DNA of 64,000 bases from Winogradskyella sp. J14-2 (GTDB lineage: Bacteria > Bacteroidota > Bacteroidia > Flavobacteriales > Flavobacteriaceae), in contig NZ_CP019388.1 of assembly GCF_001971725.1 (NCBI RefSeq), positions 62,001-126,000 on the forward strand, read 5' to 3'. Positions 7,950 to 16,146 of the stretch are shown here, one piece after another. Every line of letters begins with the position of its first letter. The stretch's first letter is position 1. The notes under the pieces were generated by a model. That model was not told the origin of the DNA. It worked only from the letters and a program-made list of their open reading frames with translations, and ran no database searches. Made by a program: the position numbers and the translations under genes.

Positions 7950-8472
7950 ACTTTATTTTCCAAATTCCGTATTTTAATTTGCCTCTAAATTTATTCCATT
8001 CGTGTCTAATTCCTCCAAGTTCCCAATTAACGTCAAATTTCCGTTCGGTTTTGTTCGAGTTTGGTGCTTCGCTAACATAAAATGGTCGAGCAACTTTGCA
8101 GTGCAACATTGGTTCGTTATTTATGATTGTTGGATAAAATTCTGCTATGTGAGAAGTTTTAAGGAAATACCTGATTTCAATTATTGTTTTATTCGACAAC
8201 GATTTATAAATGTATAGATTAATGTCATAAAGATTTTCATAAATCGCAGTCAGTTCCGACACAATTCCGTTCAACGTTTTTGGTGCTTTTTTGTCATTAA
8301 TTTTTTTTCTAATTCTTGCACGTTCAAAAAAGTTTTTCCCGATACTTTCATCAATTTCCGACATAATATATACACAATTCCTCGATATTTTATTCCAACA
8401 AATATCGGTTGCCATATCAATCAAACTTGATGTTGCGTCTTGGATTTTATTTTCGAGTTCTGCTTTTTTCAA
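7909..8472 (-). CDS. Hypothetical soluble protein, TTG start (C31, first gene)
   Basis: 187 residues, no signal peptide. The N-terminal two thirds are helical (KAELENKIQDATSSLIDMAT... IYENLYDINLYIYKSLSN), followed by a more beta-rich part (EPMLHCKVARPFYVSEAP, then NWELGGIRHEWNKFRG). No ATG is available near the cassette start; TTG at 8472 lies three bases from the site core, with an internal ATG at about residue 20 as alternative. Family not recognised. Overlaps the next gene by 41 bases. The tail is strongly basic (YDQKRKSRNKNIR), possibly nucleic-acid binding. Confidence 0.65.
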   Translation of the reverse strand: MKKAELENKIQDATSSLIDMATDICWNKISRNCVYIMSEIDESIGKNFFERARIRKKINDKKAPKTLNGIVSELTAIYENLYDINLYIYKSLSNKTIIEIRYFLKTSHIAEFYPTIINNEPMLHCKVARPFYVSEAPNSNKTERKFDVNWELGGIRHEWNKFRGKLKYGIWKIKYDQKRKSRNKNIR

Positions 8473-8474
8473 AT

Positions 8475-8613
8475 GTTGGGTAACGTTCTCGTATAACCGT
8501 CAGTTACGGGTTAATATACGCAGACTTTTCGGTTTAGCACAGACTTTAGCAATTCCGAGTGGATTCGGACGTAGTCGAATCCGCCGTAATTGCGGTTATA
8601 CATTGTTGTGCAC
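8475..8613 (-). repeat. attC-like site 10 (3' end of C30)
   Basis: Subfamily B (GTATAACCGTCAG / GCGGTTATAC) with the GGATTCGGACG inner hairpin. Right end GTTGTGCAC complements the C30 start GTGCACAAC, the same junction sequence as C32 and C24. Confidence 0.85.
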
Positions 8614-8619
8614 AGTATT

Positions 8620-9027
8620 TTATTTTTCACAGTCAGGAACTTTAAACGTTTTTGATATTCCATTTTTTAAGGTCAATTCGAAATAGTCATTCCCATTCTC
8701 TTTTTTAACTGCTTGTCCAATTTCTGCGAGTTCGAGTAAGTCGGAATTTGATTCAATTAAAAATAGATATGAGATTCGGTTGTCGGTTGAATCCGCTGTG
8801 ATTATGTCTAATCCAAAGAATTTTTGATTCATATATCCGCTATACTCGTATCGTAACACCTTATGAATTTTTCCGTCATAAGATTGGTTGGTTTGTTCCA
8901 TGCAGCTAATCTCCATTGCTTCTTTGTTAGACTTTTTCATTGAAAAATAATAAACTGCCCAAAATCCAAAGTAATACAGGAATCCACCCAGCAAAATGAT
9001 TCCAATAATCCATTTCAATATTTTCAA
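8620..9027 (-). CDS. Small membrane-anchored protein, TTG start (C30)
   Basis: 135 residues with one N-terminal membrane segment (about 5-29: IIGILLGGFLYYFGFWAVYYF after a short Trp-containing start) and a soluble domain of about 100 residues with mixed strands (GYMNQKFFGLDIITADSTDN, then NDYFELTLKNGISKTFKVP). TTG at 9027 is the only in-frame start before the membrane segment; an ATG at 9044 is out of frame and opens a 6-codon ORF ahead of it. Family not recognised. Sole gene of its cassette. Confidence 0.65.
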   Translation of the reverse strand: MKILKWIIGIILLGGFLYYFGFWAVYYFSMKKSNKEAMEISCMEQTNQSYDGKIHKVLRYEYSGYMNQKFFGLDIITADSTDNRISYLFLIESNSDLLELAEIGQAVKKENGNDYFELTLKNGISKTFKVPDCEK

Positions 9028-9047
9028 AACCTTGATCTTTTCATATT

Positions 9048-9184
9048 GTGCACAACGGTCTAGTGTATGATTTCGTTGCGTGTTTAAGCTCTAAAGTTAG
9101 CAAATAAATCACAGATAGAAAGTCCGCGAGGACTTTCGTAAGTAGGCTATAACTAGCAATGAATTATACACATTGTTGCCACCA
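9048..9184 (-). repeat. attC-like site 11 (3' end of C29)
   Basis: Subfamily D with central AAAGTCCGCGAGGACTTT hairpin. Right end GTTGCCACCA complements the C29 start TGGTGGCAAC. Confidence 0.85.
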
Positions 9185-9188
9185 GTTT

Positions 9189-9818
9189 TTATTTATTCCG
9201 ACGTTTTATTAATTCCTCGTATTGGTTTACTAAATGGTATAAATAAGTTATTAAAGCATCAAAAAAGTCAATCGCTTCTTTCGCATCTTGCTGTTCTACA
9301 ATTTGGTTGTGCGAGTGCGCTCCATCATTTCCGATTAATCTCAATTCGTTCGCCCAACTGTAAAGAGTATCTTCTAAAATTCCTTTTGAATTCAGATTCT
9401 TTAATTTAGTTGCAAGATTTCCTTTTTTCTCTCCTTTGTCCATACAGATTGCTTCTATTCCTTTCCGACACATTATCACACAAGCATCGTATGCGTGTGC
9501 TCGATAACATTTCAAAGCTTCTTTGTATGGGTTAAATACAATTTTAGGACAATTTTTAATTGCGACATTTTCTGTGTTTGGAAAGAATTGAATTTCACTA
9601 TTCGGATAAAAATCTCCCTCAACAATTTGATAATGATTTTCTTTCAGAAACGGATTTTGACATTTCAAGCATTTACTCAATGAAATTTCAGTTGTGTTTC
9701 CAAACATTTCGTCATTCATTTCACGTTCGGAAGTATAAGTAAAAATGATTTTGGTCTCGACTACAGAATTGCAAGTCGGACAAAAATTCATTTCTTTATG
9801 TTCCTCGTTTTCGGTCAT
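9189..9818 (-). CDS. DUF4145 domain protein with N-terminal zinc finger (C29)
   Basis: 209 residues from the ATG at 9818 (a TTG two codons earlier is less likely). The N-terminus has FCPTCN (about 12-17) and CLKCQNPF (about 50-57), a split CxxC zinc ribbon. The C-terminal half has the DUF4145 signature AYDACVIMCRKGIEAIC and LRLIGNDGAHSH, a HEPN-related helical domain often appended to or co-encoded with restriction and other defence proteins. Here it stands alone. Role inferred only from the family. Confidence 0.85.
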   Translation of the reverse strand: MTENEEHKEMNFCPTCNSVVETKIIFTYTSEREMNDEMFGNTTEISLSKCLKCQNPFLKENHYQIVEGDFYPNSEIQFFPNTENVAIKNCPKIVFNPYKEALKCYRAHAYDACVIMCRKGIEAICMDKGEKKGNLATKLKNLNSKGILEDTLYSWANELRLIGNDGAHSHNQIVEQQDAKEAIDFFDALITYLYHLVNQYEELIKRRNK

Positions 9819-9826
9819 TTTCAAAT

Positions 9827-10025
9827 TGGTGGCAACGGTCTTGTATATGGCTCGTAGCGTGTAAATTAGCGATAATTATTCGGTTAAGCACGAGCCGAAT
9901 TTTTTAATTTTCTTATTTTCTTTTTTACTAATAAGCCAAATTTAAAAATTTGGCGGACTTGCAAATATACCTTATCTTCGATTAAGCAACTGACTAGCTA
10001 TGAGCTATATACGTTGTTGTGGCAC
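9827..10025 (-). repeat. attC-like site 12 (3' end of C28)
   Basis: Subfamily A (199 bp): GTATATGGCTCGTAGC pairs with GCTATGAGCTATATAC; inner stem AAATTTAAAAATTTGGCG. Right end GTTGTGGCAC complements GTGCCACAAC. The C28 stop codon lies inside. Confidence 0.85.
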
Positions 10026-11018
10026 GTTATTGTTCATTCTTTTTACGAATTCATTAAATGTTACACATCTATTTTTGGGAATCATAGCAGCAATCCAATT
10101 TTTCCCACGACCTTTTTCTTTTCCTCCATCTTTCATTAGGTTGCTATTTAATCTTACAGGTTCTTCTAGAAAATAATAAGTTAAATTCTCGGATATATTT
10201 TCAGATTTATACTTCACTCCATCAATCCAATTCTTTACTACGATTGGATCTTTTTTGAAGCGTAACAAATCTGTCTCAAAATTTTCTATTTCGTTTGGAA
10301 CTAATGTTAAAACACCAAGAATTTTAGAAAGGTAAGCAATACCTTCTCCTTCTTCTTGATTTGCATTTCGCGTAAAATATGGCGCAAAATAAAGTGGTGT
10401 TCCATAAGTCTGATCTCTTCGATATATACTATGCTTTTTATATCTCACTAATTCTTCTTCGATAGAAAGATCTTGTATTAAAACTTCTTTTTGTTCGTTC
10501 ATTCTATAATTTTTTGATACGAATTTTAAAAATTTTGAAACTAACTCATTGTCGATAAATTTTTTATGATCGTATAATTCTGTAATGTCTAACCAACTCG
10601 TATTTATTATTTCAACATCATCAGCAATTTGCTTATTTGAATCTCTTTCTTGAGTAACAAAACACAAAATTTTGGTTTTAGCTTCTCGATTGAACGAGTT
10701 CAAATATTGAGTTCTCTGTTGCCGAATTCTATTTTTTCGAACTTTAGCTTCAATAATAATATGAAATTCATTTCCGAATTCAATTTCTATATCTGTTCTT
10801 CCTTCGTTTCTCGTATATTCTATTTTAATTTCAATTTCTCGAAATCGGCTTGAAGTAATTCGAGTTCCAATATTAATAAAGTTGAGAAATTCAGATAAAG
10901 CCTTTCTTTCTTTGCCTATTACAAATGCAAAAGCTTTGGTCAAAGCAGTTTCATTATTTCCAAGAAGATCAAATTCAGACAAAACTGATTTTGGTGAATT
11001 CTTTCTTTTTATGTTCAT
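10005..11018 (-). CDS. PD-(D/E)xK nuclease superfamily protein (C28)
   Basis: 337 residues. The core GRTDIEIEFGNEFHIIIEAKVRKN (about 73-96) has the metal-binding D76 and the E90-A-K92 of the PD-(D/E)xK fold, followed by a helix with RQQRTQYL. N-terminal helices and a C-terminal half with Tyr/Trp-rich strands (GTPLYFAPYF) complete it. No partner methylase or helicase in its cassette, so a stand-alone defence nuclease or homing-type enzyme are both possible. The stop lies in the attC-like site and the tail is VPQQRI, as in C2. ATG at 11018. Confidence 0.78.
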   Translation of the reverse strand: MNIKRKNSPKSVLSEFDLLGNNETALTKAFAFVIGKERKALSEFLNFINIGTRITSSRFREIEIKIEYTRNEGRTDIEIEFGNEFHIIIEAKVRKNRIRQQRTQYLNSFNREAKTKILCFVTQERDSNKQIADDVEIINTSWLDITELYDHKKFIDNELVSKFLKFVSKNYRMNEQKEVLIQDLSIEEELVRYKKHSIYRRDQTYGTPLYFAPYFTRNANQEEGEGIAYLSKILGVLTLVPNEIENFETDLLRFKKDPIVVKNWIDGVKYKSENISENLTYYFLEEPVRLNSNLMKDGGKEKGRGKNWIAAMIPKNRCVTFNEFVKRMNNNVPQQRI

Positions 11019-11032
11019 AGGTTGGTTTTAAT

Positions 11033-11235
11033 GTGCCACAACGGTCGTGTATATGGCTCGTAGCGTGCAAAAAGGTACTGGTTTTTCGGTTAGGCACAAG
11101 CCAAATTTTTAAATTTTACTATTTATCTTTTTTTATTGGAAATCGTCAAATTTAAAAATTTGGCGACTTTCCAAATATACCTTAACTTCGTTTAAGTAAC
11201 TAACTAGCTATGAGCTATATACGTTGTTGGCAGTA
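11033..11235 (-). repeat. attC-like site 13 (3' end of C27)
   Basis: Subfamily A (203 bp) with GTATATGGCTCGTAGC / GCTATGAGCTATATAC and an inner AAATCGTCAAATTTAAAAAT-type stem. Right end GTTGGCAGTA complements the C27 start TACTGCCAAC. Confidence 0.85.
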
Positions 11236-11239
11236 GTTG

Positions 11240-11947
11240 TTATTTTTTTTCAATAATTTCTTCTAATCGATGTTCAATTACAAGTCCATCCTCTGTTTTA
11301 GTTGTAGAATAGAGTTCGCCTATACCCTCGCATCCACAACCTTTCCAAGTCCCTTTAAGTTGTTGTTTATTACCATTCAATTCAATTGTTAGTGTTTTTT
11401 CCGATTCAAAAATCGCACAATTATACTCTTTTCCATTAAATAATTTAGTCACATATTTTTTATGAGTAGTAAATCCATTGAATTTCCAATTCATATTCCC
11501 GTTTTCTGTTGGGACATCATATTCGGATGAATCTTCGAAGGTCGCAAACTCACAAAATCTATTTTCGCTAATAGTTTCTTTTGTTTCGATTAGGTTAGGA
11601 TGCGCTTCAACTTTTGTAAACGATTTTACTATTTTAGGTATTCCATTTTTTAAAGCAAAAATTGTTGAATCGTTCGTGATGTTTTGAGCATTTTTGCTTA
11701 TGCTCGTAAGTATGGTGTCTTTTTCAGCTCTTAAATTATAGGTTTTTCTGATTATTTCTTTTGTGCTTTCTCGATTAGATTTTAAAGAATAAATTAATGT
11801 TCTTTCATAAATGAAATTATCAATTGGATAAACATAATCTACAAGTTTCGTGTTATCACAATCCATAGTCGTGATTTTAAATTGTTTTTGGGAATTTTGA
11901 CAATTTAAAAGTCCGAATATTATTAAAAGTAAAATTGTATGTTTCAT
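11240..11947 (-). CDS. Putative lipoprotein (C27)
   Basis: 235 residues from the ATG at 11947, chosen because it opens MKHTILLLIIFGLLNCQN with lipobox Cys16. The mature part is a beta-rich domain with repeated Thr/Asn-rich strands and a C-terminal KGCGCEGIGELYSTTKTEDG, a Cys-Gly cluster that may bind metal or form a disulphide. Not recognised. It is the sole gene of the cassette. Its cassette start is the same 10-mer as that of C22. Confidence 0.75.
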   Translation of the reverse strand: MKHTILLLIIFGLLNCQNSQKQFKITTMDCDNTKLVDYVYPIDNFIYERTLIYSLKSNRESTKEIIRKTYNLRAEKDTILTSISKNAQNITNDSTIFALKNGIPKIVKSFTKVEAHPNLIETKETISENRFCEFATFEDSSEYDVPTENGNMNWKFNGFTTHKKYVTKLFNGKEYNCAIFESEKTLTIELNGNKQQLKGTWKGCGCEGIGELYSTTKTEDGLVIEHRLEEIIEKK

Positions 11948-11953
11948 TTCAAT

Positions 11954-12092
11954 TACTGCCAACGTGTTTGGCTATGGTTTCGTTGCGTGAAAATCCGCGA
12001 GGATTTTCCGCCGTAAACCGAAGATAGCAAATTTGCGAGGACTTTCCGAAAGGAAAGTCAGAAGCAATGAACTATAGCCGGTGTTGCCTGCA
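11954..12092 (-). repeat. attC-like site 14 (3' end of C26)
   Basis: Subfamily E: GGCTATGGTTTCGTTGC pairs with GCAATGAACTATAGCC. Two inner hairpins, GAAAATCCGCGAGGATTTTC and GACTTTCC/GGAAAGTC. Right end GTTGCCTGCA complements TGCAGGCAAC. Confidence 0.85.
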
Positions 12093-12093
12093 G

Positions 12094-12693
12094 TTATTTT
12101 TTTGTCAGTATTGCATTCCGCCATATTTTCTTTTTATTCAGATATTCGTCATTATAGTTAATCAGTTGAAATAAATAATTCCCGAAGTGTTTTGGCTTAA
12201 GTTTTACCAAGTCAGACTGCTCCATTTTTGTCCGAATTTCTAAAAAGCTTTTCCCAGTTTTTATAAAGTCAATAAGTCCGTTTACTTTTTTTAAATCAGA
12301 TTCATTGTCTATTTGTAAAGGCATATTATAGATTGTCTCTCTTGTTGGAATTTCGTAATTATTTAGATCGTCCAACAATTTAGGGTGTTTTTCAATCACT
12401 CTTTTTAATTCCGAATTTTGACTTTCATCTAATTTTGAAACGAATGCCTCACTACAACTCTCGTAGCTAATGGATTTTTTAAATTTCGAGTTCAGAAATC
12501 TTTTCGTTACTATTATTCGGTCATTAATTCGGTCACCGATTTTATTTTCTCCAAGTACTGGATAACTTTCATCGTAAAATTGGTCAATGATATGTTCAAT
12601 TCTGTAAATCCCTTTTGAATAAGAATTTACCCAATCTCCGATTTGAAGTTGGTTTGATTTCTCTCTTTTTAATAGTTTGTCAAATATTGTCAA
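12094..12693 (-). CDS. Hypothetical cytoplasmic protein, TTG start (C26)
   Basis: 199 residues, no signal or membrane segment. Begins with a short helix (TIFDKLLKREKSN), then a small beta-rich part (IGDWVNSYSKGIYRIEHIID) that resembles a KOW/SH3-like strand set, and a helical C-terminus rich in Lys/Asn. Start taken as TTG at 12693 since no ATG is available before the conserved-looking IGDWV segment. Family not recognised; no neighbours in the cassette to suggest a role. Confidence 0.6.
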   Translation of the reverse strand: MTIFDKLLKREKSNQLQIGDWVNSYSKGIYRIEHIIDQFYDESYPVLGENKIGDRINDRIIVTKRFLNSKFKKSISYESCSEAFVSKLDESQNSELKRVIEKHPKLLDDLNNYEIPTRETIYNMPLQIDNESDLKKVNGLIDFIKTGKSFLEIRTKMEQSDLVKLKPKHFGNYLFQLINYNDEYLNKKKIWRNAILTKK

Positions 12694-12710
12694 TATCGGT
12701 TGGTTTTAAT

Positions 12711-12847
12711 TGCAGGCAACGGTCTCGGCTATGAGTAGTTGCGTGGGTTAGCACTTAACTTTGCAAGTACGCACCAAGCTGAAAATCCACTAGGATTTTC
12801 AGAAGTAGGCGAGAACAAGCAATTACTTATAGCCATTGTTGCCAGTA
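12711..12847 (-). repeat. attC-like site 15 (3' end of C25)
   Basis: Subfamily C with central GAAAATCCACTAGGATTTTC hairpin, where the usual CGCG centre is changed to CACT. Right end GTTGCCAGTA complements the C25 start TACTGGCAAC. A plus-strand ORF across it is an artefact. Confidence 0.85.
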
Positions 12848-12857
12848 GTTTTTTTGT

Positions 12858-12949
12858 GCAGTATGTGGACTCGAACCACATTCGTCCCTTGGACAAGAAA
12901 CTAGTTGCTTCTTCTCCGAGGGGATGCTTTAACCCTTAAGCTATACTGC
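12858..12949 (-). tRNA. tRNA-like element with expanded anticodon region (C25)
   Basis: 92 nt on the minus strand. Acceptor arms GCAGTAT and ATACTGC pair over 7 bp; the D arm is GCTT-AAGGGTTA-AAGC with the usual GG; the T arm TGTGG-TTCGAGT-CCACA is canonical. The anticodon stem is unclear: TCCC and GGGA could pair with CGAA as variable loop, but then about 32 nt sit in the loop, or AGAAG-CAACTAG-TTTCT plus a variable hairpin TTGTCC-AAG-GGACGA could form, but position 33 is then not U. No CCA is encoded. It overlaps the 3' end of the upstream gene by 14 bases. I read it as a degenerate or unusual tRNA; amino-acid identity cannot be assigned. Confidence 0.5.
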
Positions 12950-13811
12950 TTTTATAAATTCCGATGTCATTATCATCCAATTCCATTCCAAATTCCGATT
13001 TGCAAAATGCTCTAAATTTTGAAACTTTTCGCTCAATTTTAAGTCCGTTTATTTTTCCTTTATGTATGTTCTGAAATTCGAGAATTACAACTTTGTTTAT
13101 AATACTTTCTTTCGACAAACTTTTGATAATTATGTCATTAATTTCTAGAGCAATTTTTCTCAAAGTATTGATAGTGTCAATTACAATACTAAAAGTAATT
13201 TCTGTAAAATTTTCTTTGTCTGTGAAATCGATTCCTTGAAGTGAACTTGGTAAGTGTTCATTCCAAAAATCATTTAATTGGTTTCCTTTGCTTTTAATTA
13301 ATTCAGTTATTGTTCCGCTAATATTATTAGAGTTGCTGTGTATTAATTTGTTTCTCTTTAATCTTAAATAGTCCAAAGTATCAAATAATTCATTCTCTAA
13401 TTCCGTTTTGCTAGTTCCTATTCGGTTGAGTACTTTGTCAACAACTACTGAGTCATCTTCAAAACTATCAGATTTCTCTTCTAACGTTAGAATGCTAGAA
13501 TCAATTGTTCTAGCAAAATCAAGCATATTCTTTAAATAACTTTCAAAATGTGCATAAATCAACACGTAAATTCCATTTACTAACGTTGTATTGGTTTTTG
13601 TATGTTCATTCTCTAATTCCTTGAATTTGATATTGTGTTTTCTTTTGTAGGGATTTTCAAGAAAGTAATCGTTTGTTTGAGTTTCTGGTTCACTTTCAAT
13701 AATTACTAAATAATCAATGTTGAATTGATTCCACACGAACGTATAATGAGTAAAACCATTATTTAATTCAGATAGCGATTCGTAAAATTCTTTTAATTGT
13801 TCGGTTTTCAT
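12936..13811 (-). CDS. HEPN-like RX4H protein (C25)
   Basis: 291 residues, largely helical. The segment DTLDYLRLKRNKLIHSNSNN (about 145-164) contains R-N-K-L-I-H, a textbook RX4H HEPN active-site motif, and VNGIYVLIYAHFESYLKNML upstream resembles the first conserved helix of MAE_28990-like HEPN proteins. The C-terminus (SSIA) and stop codon are encoded by the 5' acceptor strand of the tRNA-like element, so the present end of the protein may be secondary. ATG at 13811 (TTG one codon earlier). Likely an RNase-type effector by family; no antitoxin is seen beside it. Confidence 0.68.
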   Translation of the reverse strand: MKTEQLKEFYESLSELNNGFTHYTFVWNQFNIDYLVIIESEPETQTNDYFLENPYKRKHNIKFKELENEHTKTNTTLVNGIYVLIYAHFESYLKNMLDFARTIDSSILTLEEKSDSFEDDSVVVDKVLNRIGTSKTELENELFDTLDYLRLKRNKLIHSNSNNISGTITELIKSKGNQLNDFWNEHLPSSLQGIDFTDKENFTEITFSIVIDTINTLRKIALEINDIIIKSLSKESIINKVVILEFQNIHKGKINGLKIERKVSKFRAFCKSEFGMELDDNDIGIYKSSIA

Positions 13812-13816
13812 CAAAT

Positions 13817-13953
13817 TACTGGCAACGGACTAGTGTATGATTTCGTTGCGTGGTTTTAGCACTAAAGTAGCAAATAAATCACAGATAGAAAGTCCGCCAG
13901 GACTTTCGTAAGTAGGCTATAACTAGCAATGAATTATACACATTGTTGTGCAC
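13817..13953 (-). repeat. attC-like site 16 (3' end of C24)
   Basis: Subfamily D; identical to site 8 from CAACGG onward but preceded by TACTGG instead of GGTTTA, showing that the site moves with C24 and the left R' belongs to the neighbour. Confidence 0.87.
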
Positions 13954-13959
13954 TGGCTT

Positions 13960-14526
13960 TTATTTTTTCAGTTCGTTTCGATACAAGTCAGCTAAAACTT
14001 TCCGTTTAGTTTCGTTTTTTAAAATATTCTGTAACCACATTTGCGGTTGGTCAGTCGCGCTTCCATATTCTCGGTCTTTATATTCTTTAAATTCCGAAAA
14101 TTCAAGCCAATTTATATTGTGAATATGCTGAAGTGAATAAACAGCCATTTCTCCATTCGTTGCTCCAAAAAATGGGCAAGTATGGACTTTAGTTTTAGTT
14201 GTGTCAGAAAGTTTAGAAATAAGAAATTCAGTCAATTCCGTTTTATCATTTTCCGCAAACTTTTTCCATTCCGTTTCGCTAAAAACCATAGTAGGAATTT
14301 CTCTCTTTTTTTCTGTGACATATTGTGTTCCACCTAAACAACCTCCTTTTTCAAAAACCATAAAATTCCACTGTTCCGCAATTGAGACGGTTTGCTGTAA
14401 TTCCATTTTAGGAATTTCTTTGGTCAATTCAGCCGTTTCATTATTCAATTCCGATTTAGGTTCTATTTGGTTTTTACAAGAAACTAAAGTCAAAATTAGA
14501 AGCAATATTTTTAATGGATTTCTCAT
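13960..14526 (-). CDS. Putative lipoprotein (C24; identical twin of C32)
   Basis: 188 residues, the same protein as at 6,980-7,546 (lipobox Cys17; Gly/Cys turn GGCLGGTQY; second Cys in HTCPFFG). Identity covers the whole cassette including its 3' site and ends at CAACGG on both sides. Here it is transcribed after a glycosyltransferase copy (C23), while at the other locus it precedes one (C33), so the two pairs were not copied as a block in one step. Confidence 0.8.
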   Translation of the reverse strand: MRNPLKILLLILTLVSCKNQIEPKSELNNETAELTKEIPKMELQQTVSIAEQWNFMVFEKGGCLGGTQYVTEKKREIPTMVFSETEWKKFAENDKTELTEFLISKLSDTTKTKVHTCPFFGATNGEMAVYSLQHIHNINWLEFSEFKEYKDREYGSATDQPQMWLQNILKNETKRKVLADLYRNELKK

Positions 14527-14536
14527 TTTTCAGCTT

Positions 14537-14739
14537 GTGCACAACGGTCTTGTGTATGGCTCGTTGCGTGCAAATTAGCGATTAATTTTCGGTTGAGCCA
14601 CAAGCCAGATTTTTAAATTTTACTATTTATCTTGTTTTTTGGAAATCGTCAAATTTAAAAATTTGGCGACTTTCCAAATATGCCTTAACTTCGGTTTAAG
14701 CAACTGAATAGCAATGAGCTATACACGTTGTTGTAAACC
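14537..14739 (-). repeat. attC-like site 17 (3' end of C23)
   Basis: Subfamily A, identical to site 7 after the R' bases (here GTGCACAAC instead of CACCACAAC). Right end GTTGTAAACC. The C23 stop codon lies inside. Confidence 0.87.
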
Positions 14740-15639
14740 GTACTTTCGCACGATTTTGTCTGCTTTTCTATATCCAATTCGTAATCCAATATACTGAAAT
14801 TTCGCTAAAATCTCATTCGCAAAAGTTCTTTCATTTGGTCGGAATAGAGTAGGACTTAAATCGGTATTCCATAATTCTTCGACAATTCTGTTTCCTTGTC
14901 CGTATCTCTTAAATCTCTTGTAAAAACCTACAAATCCGTCTGAAAAGTCGTGGATTGCAATACTATCGAAAGCGTATGACAAATTTCCGATTTGCGAAAG
15001 TCGTAAACCTAAATCAACATCTTCGCCACCTGCGATTGCAATTTGCTCATTAAATCCACCAATTTCATCAAATGCTTTTTTCCAAATTAGCGAGTTGGCT
15101 GTTATTAAATATTGCGGAACAAAATCGCCATTCTCATCGTAAGTCTTTAAAGGAATTAAAATTTCTTGGCTTTCGTAATATTTTGAGAGCTTGTCATTAT
15201 CTAATGATTCTATATTACCAGCATAAGCCACAGAGTTATTATCAGCTTTTAAATAGCCTTTAATAATTGACTTTGTTGGGATACAATCGCTGTCATTAAA
15301 CAGCAACCATTTTCCTTTCGCAATTTTTGCGCCTTTGTTTCGGGCTGAAGCTGGTCCAACTTTTTTGCACTCAATTAATTTAATTGGCAAGCCGAATTTC
15401 ATAAATTCAGTTTTCAATTCAATTCTTGGACTTGAATTGTTGTCCACAATTATAATCTCTTTCGGAAAGTCAGTTTTCGAGTGAGTTTTAAAGAACTTGG
15501 TTAAATAGTTATCAATTCCTTTTTGATTGTCTTTTACTGGAATTACAATAGAAATTTCATTTTTTGTAATTCGTTCAGACGATTCTTTTTTCGTCTTCAT
15601 TTCATCGTTGAAGAAGACTAATCGACTTATTAATGTCAT
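14719..15639 (-). CDS. GT-A family 2 glycosyltransferase (C23; identical twin of C33)
   Basis: 306 residues, identical to the protein at 5,897-6,817: GT2 core with DSD at 116-118 and GGEDVDLGLR near 203. The frame stays open upstream through the next attC-like site, which would add 44 residues (MLGTSLLTKILADFLFG...); because this extension is site sequence and is absent at the other copy, I keep the ATG at 15639. The tail QQRV comes from the 3' site. Confidence 0.88.
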   Translation of the reverse strand: MTLISRLVFFNDEMKTKKESSERITKNEISIVIPVKDNQKGIDNYLTKFFKTHSKTDFPKEIIIVDNNSSPRIELKTEFMKFGLPIKLIECKKVGPASARNKGAKIAKGKWLLFNDSDCIPTKSIIKGYLKADNNSVAYAGNIESLDNDKLSKYYESQEILIPLKTYDENGDFVPQYLITANSLIWKKAFDEIGGFNEQIAIAGGEDVDLGLRLSQIGNLSYAFDSIAIHDFSDGFVGFYKRFKRYGQGNRIVEELWNTDLSPTLFRPNERTFANEILAKFQYIGLRIGYRKADKIVRKYGLQQRV

Positions 15640-15658
15640 TCGCAGTTTTTTTAGGTAT

Positions 15659-15796
15659 GGTTTACAACGGTTTTGTATAAGATTAGTTGCGTGGTTTAGC
15701 AACGAATTTAGCAAATACAAACCGAATAGAAAATCCGCGAGGATTTTCGTAAGCAGGCTCGTACCAAGCAATTAATTTTATACGTTGTTGGCAGTA
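15659..15796 (-). repeat. attC-like site 18 (3' end of C22)
   Basis: Outer arm GTATAAGATTAGTTGC pairs with GCAATTAATTTTATAC; central GAAAATCCGCGAGGATTTTC hairpin. Right end GTTGGCAGTA complements TACTGCCAAC. The stop codon of the second C22 gene lies inside. Confidence 0.83.
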
Positions 15797-16146
15797 GTTT
15801 TTTCTTTTTTATATTTTTCTAAATCTTCAATAAATTCCTTTAGTTTTATTTCAAACTTTCTTTTTGTCATACTTATAGAAGCAAATTCACTCGAATCATC
15901 GTTCCAATTTTTAGGGAATTCAGTAGATGCTTTGATTTCATAAATTCCTTGTCCTTTTTTCCTTTGCCTCTCGAATTGAGGGTCAACTATAAAACATAGA
16001 TAAAAGAAAATATTTTGGTCGAATTTGAATTGAACTTTCCAATGTTCATCATCCCACCATTCTCGGCTTTCATCAATTAGGGCTATTTCCCAATTCTTCT
16101 TGTCGAGTTCTTGCTCAATTTGATATTTATATCCTGATTTTTTCAA
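15778..16146 (-). CDS. Hypothetical protein paired with barstar, TTG start (C22)
   Basis: 122 residues. Its TTG follows the barstar TAA directly (no gap), so the two are translationally coupled. Sequence features: Trp/Asp/Glu-rich centre (ESREWWDDEHWKVQFKFDQN), then a basic stretch (FERQRKKGQGIYEIKAS) and a Lys-rich helical tail ending TTANNV, the last residues from the 3' site. No membrane segment. Not recognised as a barnase/RNase: I cannot see the catalytic Glu/Arg/His set. Role unknown, possibly a second immunity-type protein. Confidence 0.65.
   Translation of the reverse strand: MKKSGYKYQIEQELDKKNWEIALIDESREWWDDEHWKVQFKFDQNIFFYLCFIVDPQFERQRKKGQGIYEIKASTEFPKNWNDDSSEFASISMTKRKFEIKLKEFIEDLEKYKKEKTTANNV

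Noticed and set aside
5897..15639. IS elements or composite transposon behind the duplicated genes
   Set aside because: No transposase in the window and duplicated segments end at site cores, not at terminal inverted repeats with target duplications.
14719..15771. Longer N-terminus for the C23 glycosyltransferase
   Set aside because: The added residues come from site 18 and are missing from the identical C33 copy.
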